Shown here one piece after another: positions 24,267 to 35,651 of a stretch of DNA of 64,000 nucleotides; position 1 is the first letter of the stretch; every line of letters begins with the position of its first letter. The DNA lies in assembly GCA_900239685.1 (NCBI GenBank), contig OENT01000147.1, forward strand, positions 62,001 through 126,000, written 5' to 3'. Under the pieces are notes generated by a model that was not told the DNA's origin, searched no databases, and was given only the letters and a program-made list of their open reading frames with translations. The position numbers and the translations under genes were made by a program. The stretch comes from Rotaria macrura (lineage: Eukaryota; Rotifera; Eurotatoria; Philodinida; Philodinidae).

Positions 24267-27200
24267 GATCTTTTCTTCAAAACTCTATAGACGAAGCGTA
24301 CGAAATTCTTGCACGTTTATTTTCTAAACAAAAAAAATAGATTATTTTAATGTCAAAGAACATGCTCAATTTGAAATCTCATCACCAACAAGTATCTATG
24401 TCATAGATCAGATTATAAAACATCAATCGATTCTTTACAAGATTTCAAACAAATTTGTACAACTATTGACCATACACGTGAAAAATTTGTGTTAATAATG
24501 ACTACTCTTTAAAATTAATTTCCACGGTTGAATGAGTAAACTAAATCAAACTGTTAGAATTCTAAAAAAATGGAGTCATATTTTGAAGCTAATCTCTTGT
24601 CTTGACTACGTTAGGAACTGATAATACAAAAAGCAATGAAAGTTTCAAAGAAAAAGACTAATATACTCTTCATACATAGAAACTTGAAGAATTTTAGAAA
24701 AATAAGATTAGGTTTTAGTGTACAGAACAAAATGATTCATTTTTTTTACATTATAAATAAATGAATAGAAGTTTTCTACTGTCTATTTGATACAAGACAT
24801 TTGAAAAATGACAGTTTAGAATGAAATAAATAACTATGATGATATAGTTCACTGTCCATGAATGCATTAATCTAGGATCCATGATAAAGTCGAGTTATAC
24901 ATAGACTTCAAAGTTATGTATTTATCTAAATAGCCGATACAATCACTGGGTTCATTTGCAAATTTTTCGATTTACCCTTCTAATGTCAAAAACAAAAATT
25001 CGAAAAACGAGAATTATAGAGATGTCGAAAGATGCAAACGTTGAAAATCATAGATAGTGAAACGATGGACTCCCTCATCCACACCCTAGGCTCTCTAAAT
25101 TCAAATTATTTTTTCTAGCTATCCCTTTCGTAGTAGTACTATTTCCATTTGTCAACAATCAATTATAACAATCTGATTAATCCTAACTCTGTATGTTGAT
25201 TTCTAAAGAGCATCAAGTTAAGTGTATCATTGTTTTATTTATGATTCTCATTGAACAATTACAAAATTCGTATTGTAAACAAAATAAATATAAGCGAGCA
25301 CATAATTTATTAAGAAGATGATTTCTCTTGTTAATGATTTGAGCAAAAATAAAATAATACTTAATCAAGTCCTCTGCATGCATAGACTTCATTTTACTAG
25401 AATGAATAAATTATTATCAACAACATACTATTTCTATCTATACTTCATCGTATCTAATATCATATTTGCTTCTATTTCTTATTCTACTATACAAATGCTT
25501 TTAGTAGATTTTAAGACTGTAACTTCTACATGAGAACAGGCTAGTATTGGTTATAAAAAATGATTTTTTAGAACAGAATGTGTTCTTTGTAATGTAGAAC
25601 GAGTAGAAAGTGTTCTGACGAGAAAATTTACATGAAAAGAAAGATTCAAGTAATGGCATACAACTGAAAAGATCGTCGAATGAGCAAGTATAATGAACAG
25701 AAAATTATAAGGAAGGGAATTTCATTTAATAAATCCTTTAGTGACTTTATAATACATACTTGAAATATGATCTAATCAAAGTAGCTACAAATTCTGGATA
25801 GTTCTTTATAGATCTCAATCTTTATTATATGACAAGTGCTGATGAGAAAAATAGATAGATCATGTTCAAATCACGAAAAGTAATTAGAGAATTCTAGAAA
25901 ATTGTCGAACGTAACTTCTATTCAATCCCTATGCATCATCATATAACAGATTGAACAAACTCCACTCACCTGTATTATTTCGCGAGATACAGTTATCCAA
26001 GTGCTCTTTTATAATTTCGCATAAAGAGCATGTGATACTGTTGTAAAGGAAGTAACCAAATGTGTAGAAGGGGTACATATTCGTTTCAATCCATTTATCT
26101 ATTCTCTTACTCTCACTTTAAAGTAGGACAAAGTGGATACATTTTTACAACAAAGAGGGCATCTTGGTGTCAAGTTTATGATGAAAAGGCGTTCTAAAAT
26201 TGAATACTTAGAAAAATGATTAATGAAACTATTGTATATACGTTACCATGAATTATAACATGTTGTGTCGATGATTTAAATAATGTGTAGTAAGCAAGCA
26301 GCCTCCTTCGAGGAAAAATGATAATATTGCAATTTATGACATATGTTACATATTTTTTTTTTCATACGGTTAGGCTAAACTAGCTCTATGATGGGTAATG
26401 AATGAAGATGTATCGTACTGGAAAAAAAACATAAAGCTTTATTACGTTGTTTAAATTCTGGGGACAATACGAATTTTATCGTTGTAACACCTTCTGTCAT
26501 GACAATCAGTGTATCTTAAGCATTGACTGAGCAACATATTTTCTCCATAGGCTTCTTTTGTACAATGATGAATCGTTTTATTTCCTCATGCTATATTTTT
26601 CCTTACATCAATAAAAAAAGAAAACTCTCCATTGACTGTGTTAATAAACTATTGGTCATTTACAATTTACGACATCCAGCAATTGGCAGTATGAACGAAT
26701 GTAAGCGACTAGTTTTTATCATAATCGAAGTTTACACAGAAAGTAATGAATATGAAGTCAAATCTTAATTCAATTTCATTTTTCAACTTAGTCTCAAATG
26801 AAAGTGTAGTTGGTGAGAAAATGTGTGTGTGTGTGTAAAAGCATCATCTCTGAAGAAAATTGTTTCAACTGATTTTAGATCAATAGGAATAACCTAATGA
26901 TACAAATGTTTTGTAAAATAATCGATTACCGCCTGCTGCAACATAGACTTCATAGAAAAATTGGCAGGAGTACACATCTATGTAAATGAGTTAAACGTCT
27001 TTCGAATTAGAATGTTTATTCCCTATAGCTTACATGTGATCTTCTACAACATAACAGTACATATTGATATTTTCGGATACGCATTCCATGTGTAAATATC
27101 ATTGTATGAGGCATATGAGAGGTCATTGTTTTTAAATGTGTATACTAATCGATGAGAATCGTTTTCAAATACTATCTCAAAACATTTTCTTCATGATCTT

Positions 27201-28454
27201 CCAATGACAAACAAGTAAAAAAAAAGAAAATGATAATAGTCATGCACAATTAAACAAGAATAAGTCATGTTTCACTTACTAGAATAGTCTATTCGATGGA
27301 GTACAATCATTACATGAAGTATACTCAATCGCTCACACATATAACTCTGACAAAAATTACAATCATTGTACCTTTCTCAAGCTCATGCAAATGCTTATCA
27401 AAAAGAAAAATATTGAACTAACAATAATTCTAGATAATCCTTTGTTCTACGATTCTTTATACAAACAATTATTCCGCTCATTCCTCTTCATAATTTCTGT
27501 TCGACCCATGGTTGTTTTTAGATAATTATTCTATATCAAAAAAAGCTATGACGTTGATATACATCGTCTAAGAATGTATTCAAAACGTTCAATCAGCTGA
27601 TGATAATAATACCAATACAAATGGACTCATAATAATTTCGATACTAGCTGAATAATTGGATATTTCTCTTTGTTGCTTTTTTTCTTGTCATATTTATCAA
27701 CTTTGTAGATATCGAAATGAAAAGAAAATCCAAGTCTTGTCCAATGAAATCAAAAGATTGTATTCTGTGTAAATAAAAAATCCTGAACAGTTTATCAAAT
27801 AATCTTTGATCTGATTAATTTCATTGTGTGACTCTATGGTTGTCCAAATAAATGCCGATCATTTTAAAAGTCATCTTGACACTTTCGAGAATTCTCGAAG
27901 AATATAATTCAATGAATTCTGATTATTTGTTATTTTACAGCGAAAGTTTTCATCGTTTTCGACTTTTCAGCTCATTCTGTTCTTTATTAACGAAAGAATT
28001 GTAACAATAGATGTATGGATACGTATCTTTTCCGCAAGTAAGACCCATTGTGTAAATCACTAGACATACGGGATTAAGAACGAAAAAACCTAAGTTGAAT
28101 AAATTTATCAATTTCATCTGTATATTAAAATTCGGATAAAGAAAAAGAAATTCTTTTTTTCCTGTTTTTTTCTTCTTGAATTGTTTCTAAATTTTTGAAT
28201 TTATAATTCAATAGACAATGAAAATAATGTGAACAGTTTATTCAGTGTTTAAATCAATATTTTTTTTTCGTTTACTAGCAGTAATGCAAATATTAAAAAA
28301 AATGAAAGAAAGAACTTCATTATGCATTGCTTAATACAACTTTGTTTTTTTTTTCTTTTCACACAGTCATCAGTTAAACATTTATGTACAGACGAAATTC
28401 ATTCTTTATGTTGTGCAGAACAACATTGTTTTTCTCTCTTAACGTAAAACGGTC
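24267..28454. other. Intergenic, about 4.2 kb
   Basis: Long AT-rich stretch between divergently oriented genes. It holds a short (TG)n run near 26823-26838 and homopolymer T runs but no coding exon, RNA gene or inverted repeat that I can support. Both flanking promoters must lie at its two ends. Confidence 0.45.
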
Positions 28455-29993
28455 ATGAGCTCATTGAAGTCATCTTCGTTTCGTATACCATTACTACCAC
28501 AAAATACTATTAATCCACTTAACGATACCGATATTACTCTATCACATAGTTCATTCTTTCGTGATGCATCGAGTTTATCAGCCACCGATATTGGATTTAA
28601 AAAGGTCTTAGAACAAGATGGCGATGTAGCAGAAGAGACTCTCTATCAAGTTGAAATTGAAAATGAAAATTTAACTCGACAAACTCTACGATCCGAACTA
28701 GCCAGTAAAAATGCATGTCTAACACAACGATGGCAAACAGCATTAGTTTCAAGTATAGTAATTATAGCATTAGTTGGTGGCATCGGTAAGTAAAACAATA
28801 TTTTAACGTATAGTTTACTGAATATTGTCTAATGTTGAAAGGTGGTCTTGCCTATTGGATACAAATACCGAAAGTTATAACACAAGCCTATCTACTGTAT
28901 GGTGTATCATGTTATACGAATTCTCGTTCGTGTGATTCTACGCGTATGCTTTGGTGTCCAGCTGGTGCATGTGTATGCTTGGGTAATTATCAATGGAATG
29001 CGACAGCTCAAAATTGTTCATGTGGTTTGTATCAAAATTGGACCGGTTTTGAATGCACAGATTATGGTTATTATGGTGATCCATGTACTCAAGTACCTTG
29101 TCAACCAACTTTAACATGCTCGACAGTTGTTAATCAAACGTATACTACTGCTCAAAAGATTTGTGTTTGTGATAATACAACTTATTTAATGACGTATGGT
29201 ACAAATCAAGGAACTTGTGTTTCTAAACTAACGTATAATCAAAGTTGTCTAGCAGCAAGTGACTGTAAAGATTGGCTAGGCCTTTCCTGTAATAGTGTTT
29301 CATCAAGTAAATTTGAATGCATTGAAAATTTATTATTGATATTTTATATTATAGGTCTTCTATGTCAATGTAGTTCAACATCTTATTGGGATGGTACAAT
29401 ATGCGTACAAAGTAATTACGAATTTTCAAGATATTTTCTTTTTAAAGTTCGTTGGATTCCTATAGATGCTCTTGGTGGACAACCATGTAGTTCATCTATT
29501 CCATGTGATACAACAAGAGGTTTAACATGTCAATCAGGGACTTGTCAATGTAGTCAGTACGATTATTGGGATAATGTAACAACATATTGGTGTCAAACAA
29601 AAGTAAGTTCAATCCAATTTGGTTATAATCTACTATACTGTCATAGATTCATCATAGAAAACTTATGCAGTTTCATGTCAATATAGTTTTCAATGTAACA
29701 CAACAGTTGGTCTTTCGTGTCCATCGGTAAGCACATATTGTAATTGTTACTCTACATCGTATGCATACATTTGTGATTGTGCATCGAATCAATTTTGGGA
29801 TGGACAACGATGTACAAGTAGACATTCATTCAATGGTACATGCCCAGGACAATACGCATGTACAGATAATCTTGTTTGTTACTTAGGACATTGTATATGT
29901 CCAGGAAATATGGTATGGAATACGCCGACCCCGAATTATTGCGCCTGTCGCACCGGTACTACGTGGAATAGTACTGTCAGCACGTGTGCTTAG
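28455..29993 (+). CDS. Type II membrane protein with Cys-rich (EB/EGF-like) ectodomain
   Basis: Five exons: 28455-28785, 28842-29306, 29355-29411, 29466-29621, 29671-29993; 443 residues. An N-terminal cytoplasmic part of about 95 residues is followed by one membrane segment (ALVSSIVIIALVGGIGGLAYW) with no signal peptide, so the Cys-rich remainder should face outside. The ectodomain repeats a unit of the type PC-xxxx-PC-xxxxGLTC-xxxxCxC-xxxxYWD, several times, with many NxT/NxS glycosylation sites; it resembles EB or EGF-like modules. Exon 4 has two possible donors: a consensus GTAAGT at 29603 breaks the downstream Cys frame, whereas GTTATA at 29622 gives a 49-base intron and keeps it, so I chose the latter. 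AATAAA is at about 30034, some 40 bases after the stop. No catalytic domain is visible; a surface receptor or adhesion role is only a guess. Confidence 0.8.
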
Positions 29994-31160
29994 ATATGAA
30001 GATTTATAAAACTTGTTTTGTTTTTGAGTTTTGGAATAAAATAAAAATCAAAGCGAAATTATTGTTTTTTCAATGAATAATTTTTTTTCAAATATCACGT
30101 GACCTAATACAATACATCTGGGTATGGATTAAAGCATTTTAAGTTCGAATTGAATTCTTTTCACTTATGGCGAGTTTCTATCAAAACAACTTTTTCTCTT
30201 GTTTTGCTTCTTAGTACAAACAAAAGGTACGATCGACAAAAATCTCGAAGTGCATTCTAAATTTCTTACTGTCAATGTTGGCCGGTAAGAAGCACTTCTT
30301 ATTCGTTGAATCCAATCGATCGACGATATTTTCAAAACTTTTGTTTGTGTTTCGGTTATATTTATTGACATTTTTATGTGTTGCATGAGATTCAATTAGG
30401 ATGTGTTAAATTTTTAAATGTCGTCTAGGAACAATTGAAACTCTCAAGATACTAAAGTATCTCAAGAGAACTAAATACTAGGCGCTCATCTATGTCATCA
30501 TTGAATACGTATATAAAACTTGCAGTTACAGAAGCAGTATCTATATGTAAAATGTTAATGAAATGTATTGTTGCTAAATTTCCTCTAGTAAAACAATGAA
30601 ATTATCAAATTTAATCGTAGTACGTATATTTCTTTTTCTTGATACAATAGATAAAATCTGAAAGTGTCTTGTCTTTTCTTGTGTTATGAAGTAAACACGA
30701 GCAAATACATACATCGATAAAGTTTTACTTCAAAAACTTCAGTTAAAAATTCATTCAACGAATTTAAAAAATCAATTCGGAAAATTTATCGTCTTCACTG
30801 ACACATTAAATAGTATTTTCGATACAGAAATTCATGGATGATTAAGAAAGATTTCACTTGAATTTACCCATATATTCAATCACAATGTTGAACTATATCA
30901 ACCCTTTTCCTCCTTTTTTTTCGAAATATGGTATCCTAAAATGAAAATTGTATAAACATCTTTCTCATTGGCTAATTATTATGTTCTATAGCCAATAAAG
31001 TCATAACTGTGTAATCGTTATTCTTTTTGTGTTATTCTTTGATCAATCGATTGATCTTTTATCGTTCTTTGACAATTAATTAATTAATCCGATGAGCTCA
31101 TTTCGTCGTTATCAATATTAACAGAAGTATCGTTCACGACATGTTCATTTCTAAAAAAAA
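29994..31160. other. Intergenic, about 1.2 kb
   Basis: 3' UTR and poly(A) signal of the preceding gene, then AT-rich sequence forming the upstream region of the homeobox gene. A short TTAATTAATTAAT run occurs at 31075-31087, just upstream; TAAT cores are typical homeodomain targets, but this is also expected by chance in such DNA. Confidence 0.4.
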
Positions 31161-31635
31161 ATGTCATCTCAATCACGTCATGTTTATACTCGTGAAGAAC
31201 GAACCATATTGGAAGCAAGTTTTTTCCGGCAAACACATCCGGATATTAGCGAAAAAGAACGTTTAGCGCAACTGTTAAATTGTAATATTATTCAAATATC
31301 GAATTGGTTTCAAAATCATCGAGTAAGTGAACATCATATTCATAGAGATCCACACATCGATACACATGTATTACTTTAATTTTTAGCGGCGAATGAAAAA
31401 ACAAAAAAAAGTTCTTCCATCAACAACTTCAACAAATATGAATGCCACCATTGTCAATACTCCAATGTATCAAACATCGTGTGTGTATCATCAAACAACA
31501 TGTCCATTGAACGTGAGTCATGATCAATCATCGTATTACTATTACTATCCACCGACATCGCAATATGTTTATTCTAATGAACCTATGTATGCACAAGCAG
31601 TGTATTATGATCCATTTGTGACTTTCGAACAATAA
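31161..31635 (+). CDS. Short homeodomain protein (divergent)
   Basis: Two exons, 31161-31322 and 31387-31635, joined in phase 0; 136 residues. The homeodomain starts almost at the N-terminus (RHVYTREERTILEASFF) and runs through helix 3 with WFQNHR ending exon 1 and RRMKKQKK beginning exon 2. Trp48, Phe49, Gln50 and Asn51, the base-contacting core, are present, so sequence-specific DNA binding is plausible; position 52, nearly always Arg, is His. The basic tail can serve as nuclear localisation signal. The C-terminal 75 residues are rich in Tyr, Pro and Ser (SYYYYYPPTSQYVYS), resembling an activation or low-complexity tail. Almost no N-terminal arm precedes the domain. Class assignment is not possible: Gln50 fits several classes. 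The next gene begins 174 bases downstream on the same strand. Confidence 0.85.
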
Positions 31636-31808
31636 ATTGTATAGAAGTTTTTGTTTTGTTCTTTAATTTTATACGATGGAAAGAAAAGTATCTAATGTTC
31701 AATACATGAGTAGATTGGCGCTTATTCATATTTGTAGAAAAAACTTTCTTGTATCATTTCTCTAAAATTTTTTCTTCTTTCTTAATTTTTCTTTATCTTT
31801 ATATAACA

Positions 31809-34800
31809 ATGAAAAAGGTTAGTCTCATACAACGTCGTCGGAATGAGAAAGCTATTATTGATGCTCTGTTGAAAATATCGGAGATCGTTCAAAAAACTGA
31901 TACTAGTAGACAGCGTCAAAAATCAGCACATACAAATAAACAATCAAAGAACAAAATTGGTGATGGTGATTTTAATGAACGTCAGGATAATGATGAACAA
32001 CAAAAAGTTCCCGTACCTCCTTCACTTCGTACGATTGATTCATATGTCACAGGTTTCAATCAACAGTCAGTAGTAGACTCTGTAAACTGTAATCGTACTT
32101 CACTATACACATCAAAACAATGTATGTCAGCTACTTCGTGGAATTCAAAAGAAGCAGGTGAATAGAAACATTTTTAGAAGAAACCATGCATGATCTATAA
32201 TTCATAGATAAAGAACATGATGGAACATTAGAACAAGTACATGTTGATAGAATTGAATATACAAATCGAGACCATCGAAATAAACGTTGTTATTATGATT
32301 CATCAACGACATCATTGCTATCGAATGATAATGATCACCGAAAGAAATCTGCGAAGCATCATTCAAGTTGTCAATCGATTCACTCACAGAAAAATACACA
32401 AGTAGTTAGAGAAATGAGTAGAATTCGACAAGATCGATATTTCATTGCATGATTTAGATATGTCAAGAATCCGAGAAAACGGACAATCAACCAACAATAG
32501 CAACTTTGAATTCACATGTTAACTCCTACCAAGTGAATTCAGCAGCGACAACTATTCCTGATGATCAATCATCATCTCTTATTATGATGCCAATGAGTTC
32601 AGTCCAAGCAATGCCATTACAGGTTGCGAATGAACAACAAACTGAAACAGCAAATCCCACTGCTATTCATGTTGAGCAACCACAGCAACATCTATCATCA
32701 TCATCGAATATATCGACAGATTTTGATAAATTTATTGATCAACAATTACAAACTACATTGGAAAAACATTTAAAAAATCATTCATTCTTTTCAAATAAAC
32801 ATGAACATAATTCACAACGGCGAAAACCTCGATTGCCTACTTTAACGAAATCAGAAACAGGAAAATTGATGAATGAATCAAATTTTACGAGACCAGTTAG
32901 TAACTTAGAACATTATGAAAAACAGGTTAGAATGAATTCATATGGAGGTATTGTTTCGGATTTGCAATAGATGCATGCGATATTCCAGCCATAGTCAAAT
33001 GTAATACGCAATGTATGATTGATGTTACCATCGACAGGACATACCTGTCTCCGTCATACTTGAGTACCATTGTCCAGAAGTCCAATAAAAAAGGGGAAGT
33101 TACATCTGACTATCAATTCGCTCTCTCGGATCATAAGTCAACAAAGGATCAAGTGATCTTTGTAATGGGTCCGTAATTAGTGCCGTATCCTAGATTTTCC
33201 ATTATACTGGATCTCCACTTAAGGGTATGAGTCCCACATATAACTTGTGAAAGATCATATGGAACTCAAATGATGAGGTTTTATCAAAAAATAAAATGTT
33301 TTCTCCTGTTAGTAGTATTTCGTTTTCAAGAATTGAATAGTAAGCCACACTGAATTTTTTCGCCAGATTTCAAATTTCATATAAAAATATGAATCCGGTT
33401 AGGAGTTGTAACGTTTTGCATTTTTGCTACATGTTGTTAAGATTCAGGGAAAAATTCAAAACGGGATCTATATTTTTTTTTGTACGAAACTCGATGTAGT
33501 TAATCATTCAATTCTAGCAAACGAAACGCTACTAACAGCAAAAACATCTTTTATTTTTTGCAAACTCCAATTAGAAACGTTTTCCTATAAAAGATCTTCA
33601 TTTGAGTTCCATACGAACTTCTTTAAGTTTCATCTAGATTCCATACCGTAAAGCAGAAATTCAGTATGCTGAAAAATCCTTGATACGCCCCATTATCCGT
33701 AAGTACGAAATTCGGCTGTAACGTTTCTGTTAGATCATATTCGCTATCGTTATTATTTTCGTGGCTAACTAGTACAAGAACGAATATATTTATTTGAAAA
33801 TTCGTACTATATACAAGAAGACCATGAAGGCAAGGATAGATTCATTGATAGTAAACAATTTGATTAACAACATATTAAAAAGTGTTCGTTCCAAGGAATT
33901 TGAATTCATTTACGATACTTAGATTTAAACGAAGTAATCTTAACATCATATTCATTTCATTTACAGCGTCAATTAGCTATGCTTGCTGCTAAGCAAAATA
34001 ATTATTCATTATCTTATTCTATCTATACTAATCTATTACATGATAATCAATATGATTGTAAATTAAAATCGGAAATTTTAGCATCACGTGCAACAACATT
34101 ATTATTAGAACAAAAATGTTTTGAATCAATTGATGATTGTACACAAGCAATTGCATTTCATGAATGGAATAAATTAGCCTATGTTGTACGTGCTGCATGC
34201 TGGATGATAAAACAGGAATATTCGAAAGCTGTTGATGATTATTCAAAATTATTTCATTTTTTTGATCAAAGTCAACATGTTTTAGATCTATTAAATTTAG
34301 CTTACGTAAAATTAAAATCCATTAAAAATGATTTCGATGATGAACAATCGACTAAAATGGAACAAGAAAAAGAGGATATTCAATTGGTTAAAAATCTCAA
34401 AAATAATAGTATCAATACACAACCCATGAGATCATCCAACGATACAAATATTAATCGAACAGAATCACTTGCATTAGTTTCACCTACAGCTTCGTTTATG
34501 CAACCAGCTATTTATCTTTGTTATCCTTATCAAGCTTGTCCAGCGTGGTACGATTCGAATAGAGAACAACGACTAATCAACACAGACGATGTTCAACAAC
34601 CAACTTGCATGAGTAAAAGAAAAACAAACAAAAAAAACATATTTTGTATTCGTTGTCGTTTTTGTTTTACTTAGTTGCAAATCATACTTCTACGTCACAA
34701 ATTGATCAATCAACTCTTAAATCTGAACGACCATGTCAAAGTTCGTATGATTCTAAATACAAATCATCTCAATCGATACATTCGAATAATAACAATAATG

Positions 34801-34892
34801 CTCTTCTATCAACAACAGATCGAATAACAACTATTGAACAGGAATCATTGCCAACGAATAAATACTTACAATCAAATAGAAGATTGGTTTAA
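31809..34892 (+). CDS. TPR-repeat protein with disordered flanks
   Basis: Five exons: 31809-32157, 32208-32401, 32458-32925, 33967-34612, 34675-34892; all phases join, 624 residues. The first 320 residues are basic, Ser/Gln/Asn-rich and mostly disordered. Exon 4 encodes helical pairs of the tetratricopeptide type: a first pair AMLAAKQNNYSLSYSIYTNL, a second starting SEILASRATTLLLEQKCFES and IDDCTQAI, and a third AYVVRAACWMIKQEYSKAVD with DYSKLF. Three such repeats form a peptide-binding groove, as in co-chaperones and assembly factors, but nothing identifies the partner. A C-terminal tail of 140 residues is again low complexity. The intron 32926-33966 contains a foldback element. AATAAA lies about 65 bases after the stop. 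The ATG at 31809 is the first ATG in the frame; it directly precedes a GTTAGT that could itself be a donor, so the first exon is less certain. Confidence 0.75.
33161..33710. mobile_element. Foldback/MITE-like element in TPR gene intron
   Basis: Two diverged inverted arms, about 33161-33395 and 33460-33710, separated by a short spacer. Clear paired blocks: TATGGAACTCAAATGA (33258-33273) with its complement at 33598-33613; a CTGTTAGTAG block near 33318 with its complement CTACTAACAG near 33531; CGTATC (33184) with GATACG (33682). No coding capacity. The whole unit lies within one 1.04-kb intron. Ends and target duplication could not be fixed because the arms are only about three-quarters identical. 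Confidence 0.65.
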
Positions 34893-35026
34893 AATCTCTA
34901 ACAATCATTATGATTTCGATGAATACTCATTTATTTATAAATATTTTGTTTAAATAATAAAACATCATTACAAAACAACGACTAGAAGAATTTTTGAAAA
35001 AAGATAAAATAAGAAACTTGACTGAA

Positions 35027-35651
35027 TTAAGTATAAGAGATTCCTCCAACGGCGAATTCCATTTGAGTTTGTTGATCAGCAAATGCAATCCAATCAGAAT
35101 TATAAGTTGGTAATAAGCCCATCGATTGACATTTGTATAAAGCTAGTGCTAAATGTGTGAGATTACCCAAAAAATACATGATTTTATGCATCCAGATATT
35201 TCCGACTAGACCTTCTTGTTCTAATGATGAGAATGCTGAACTAAGTGAGAATATGGCCTACACAAAAGAAAAACTAATATATTAGCTGCAATCAACGGCT
35301 ACTAAGAACACTTACTTGTATAGGTTTCATAAATAACATGACAACAATCATAATTGACATAAGTGAAAATGTATTTCCAGCCATCCATGCTAAAATAACA
35401 TTCATTGGTAACTGTTTTATCGGTTGTAATGCAATATCCCATGAACGTTTAGCTAATAAACGTTCATCATCTTCTTGTATGATCAAATCTGATACTCGTT
35501 GTTCACTGTAGCCAATAGGTGATAGTAGAAGTTTATTATTAGTTGTAATTGTTGTCGTTAAATTATTGTCATTTATTGTAACAGCTAAACGTTCATTTTT
35601 ACGAATCTGTAAATCAATAAACCATTTTCGACGTGTTGGATTCGTGCGCAT
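35027..35651 (-). CDS. EMC4: ER membrane protein complex subunit 4
   Basis: Two exons on the minus strand, 35651-35316 and 35257-35027, giving 188 residues (human EMC4 has 183). EMC4 is part of the ER membrane protein complex, which inserts tail-anchored and multi-pass proteins. Recognised from the SPIGYSEQ motif, the segment RSWDIALQPIKQLPMNVILA leading into WMAGNTFSLMSIMIVVMLF and FMKPIQ, and the C-terminal block ALYKCQSMGLLPTYNSDWIA, close to the human sequence. Membrane segments lie at about residues 90-115 and 135-155. I chose the ATG at 35651 because it gives the family length and the expected basic start (MRTNPTRRKWFIDL); the frame stays open upstream to 35795. It converges with the TPR gene: the two stop codons are only 134 bases apart, so their 3' UTRs overlap or nearly so. 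Confidence 0.93.

Noticed and set aside
25318..26768. Several 70-80-codon open frames in the 4.2-kb intergenic region
   Set aside because: Codon use and amino-acid composition look like translated AT-rich noncoding DNA.
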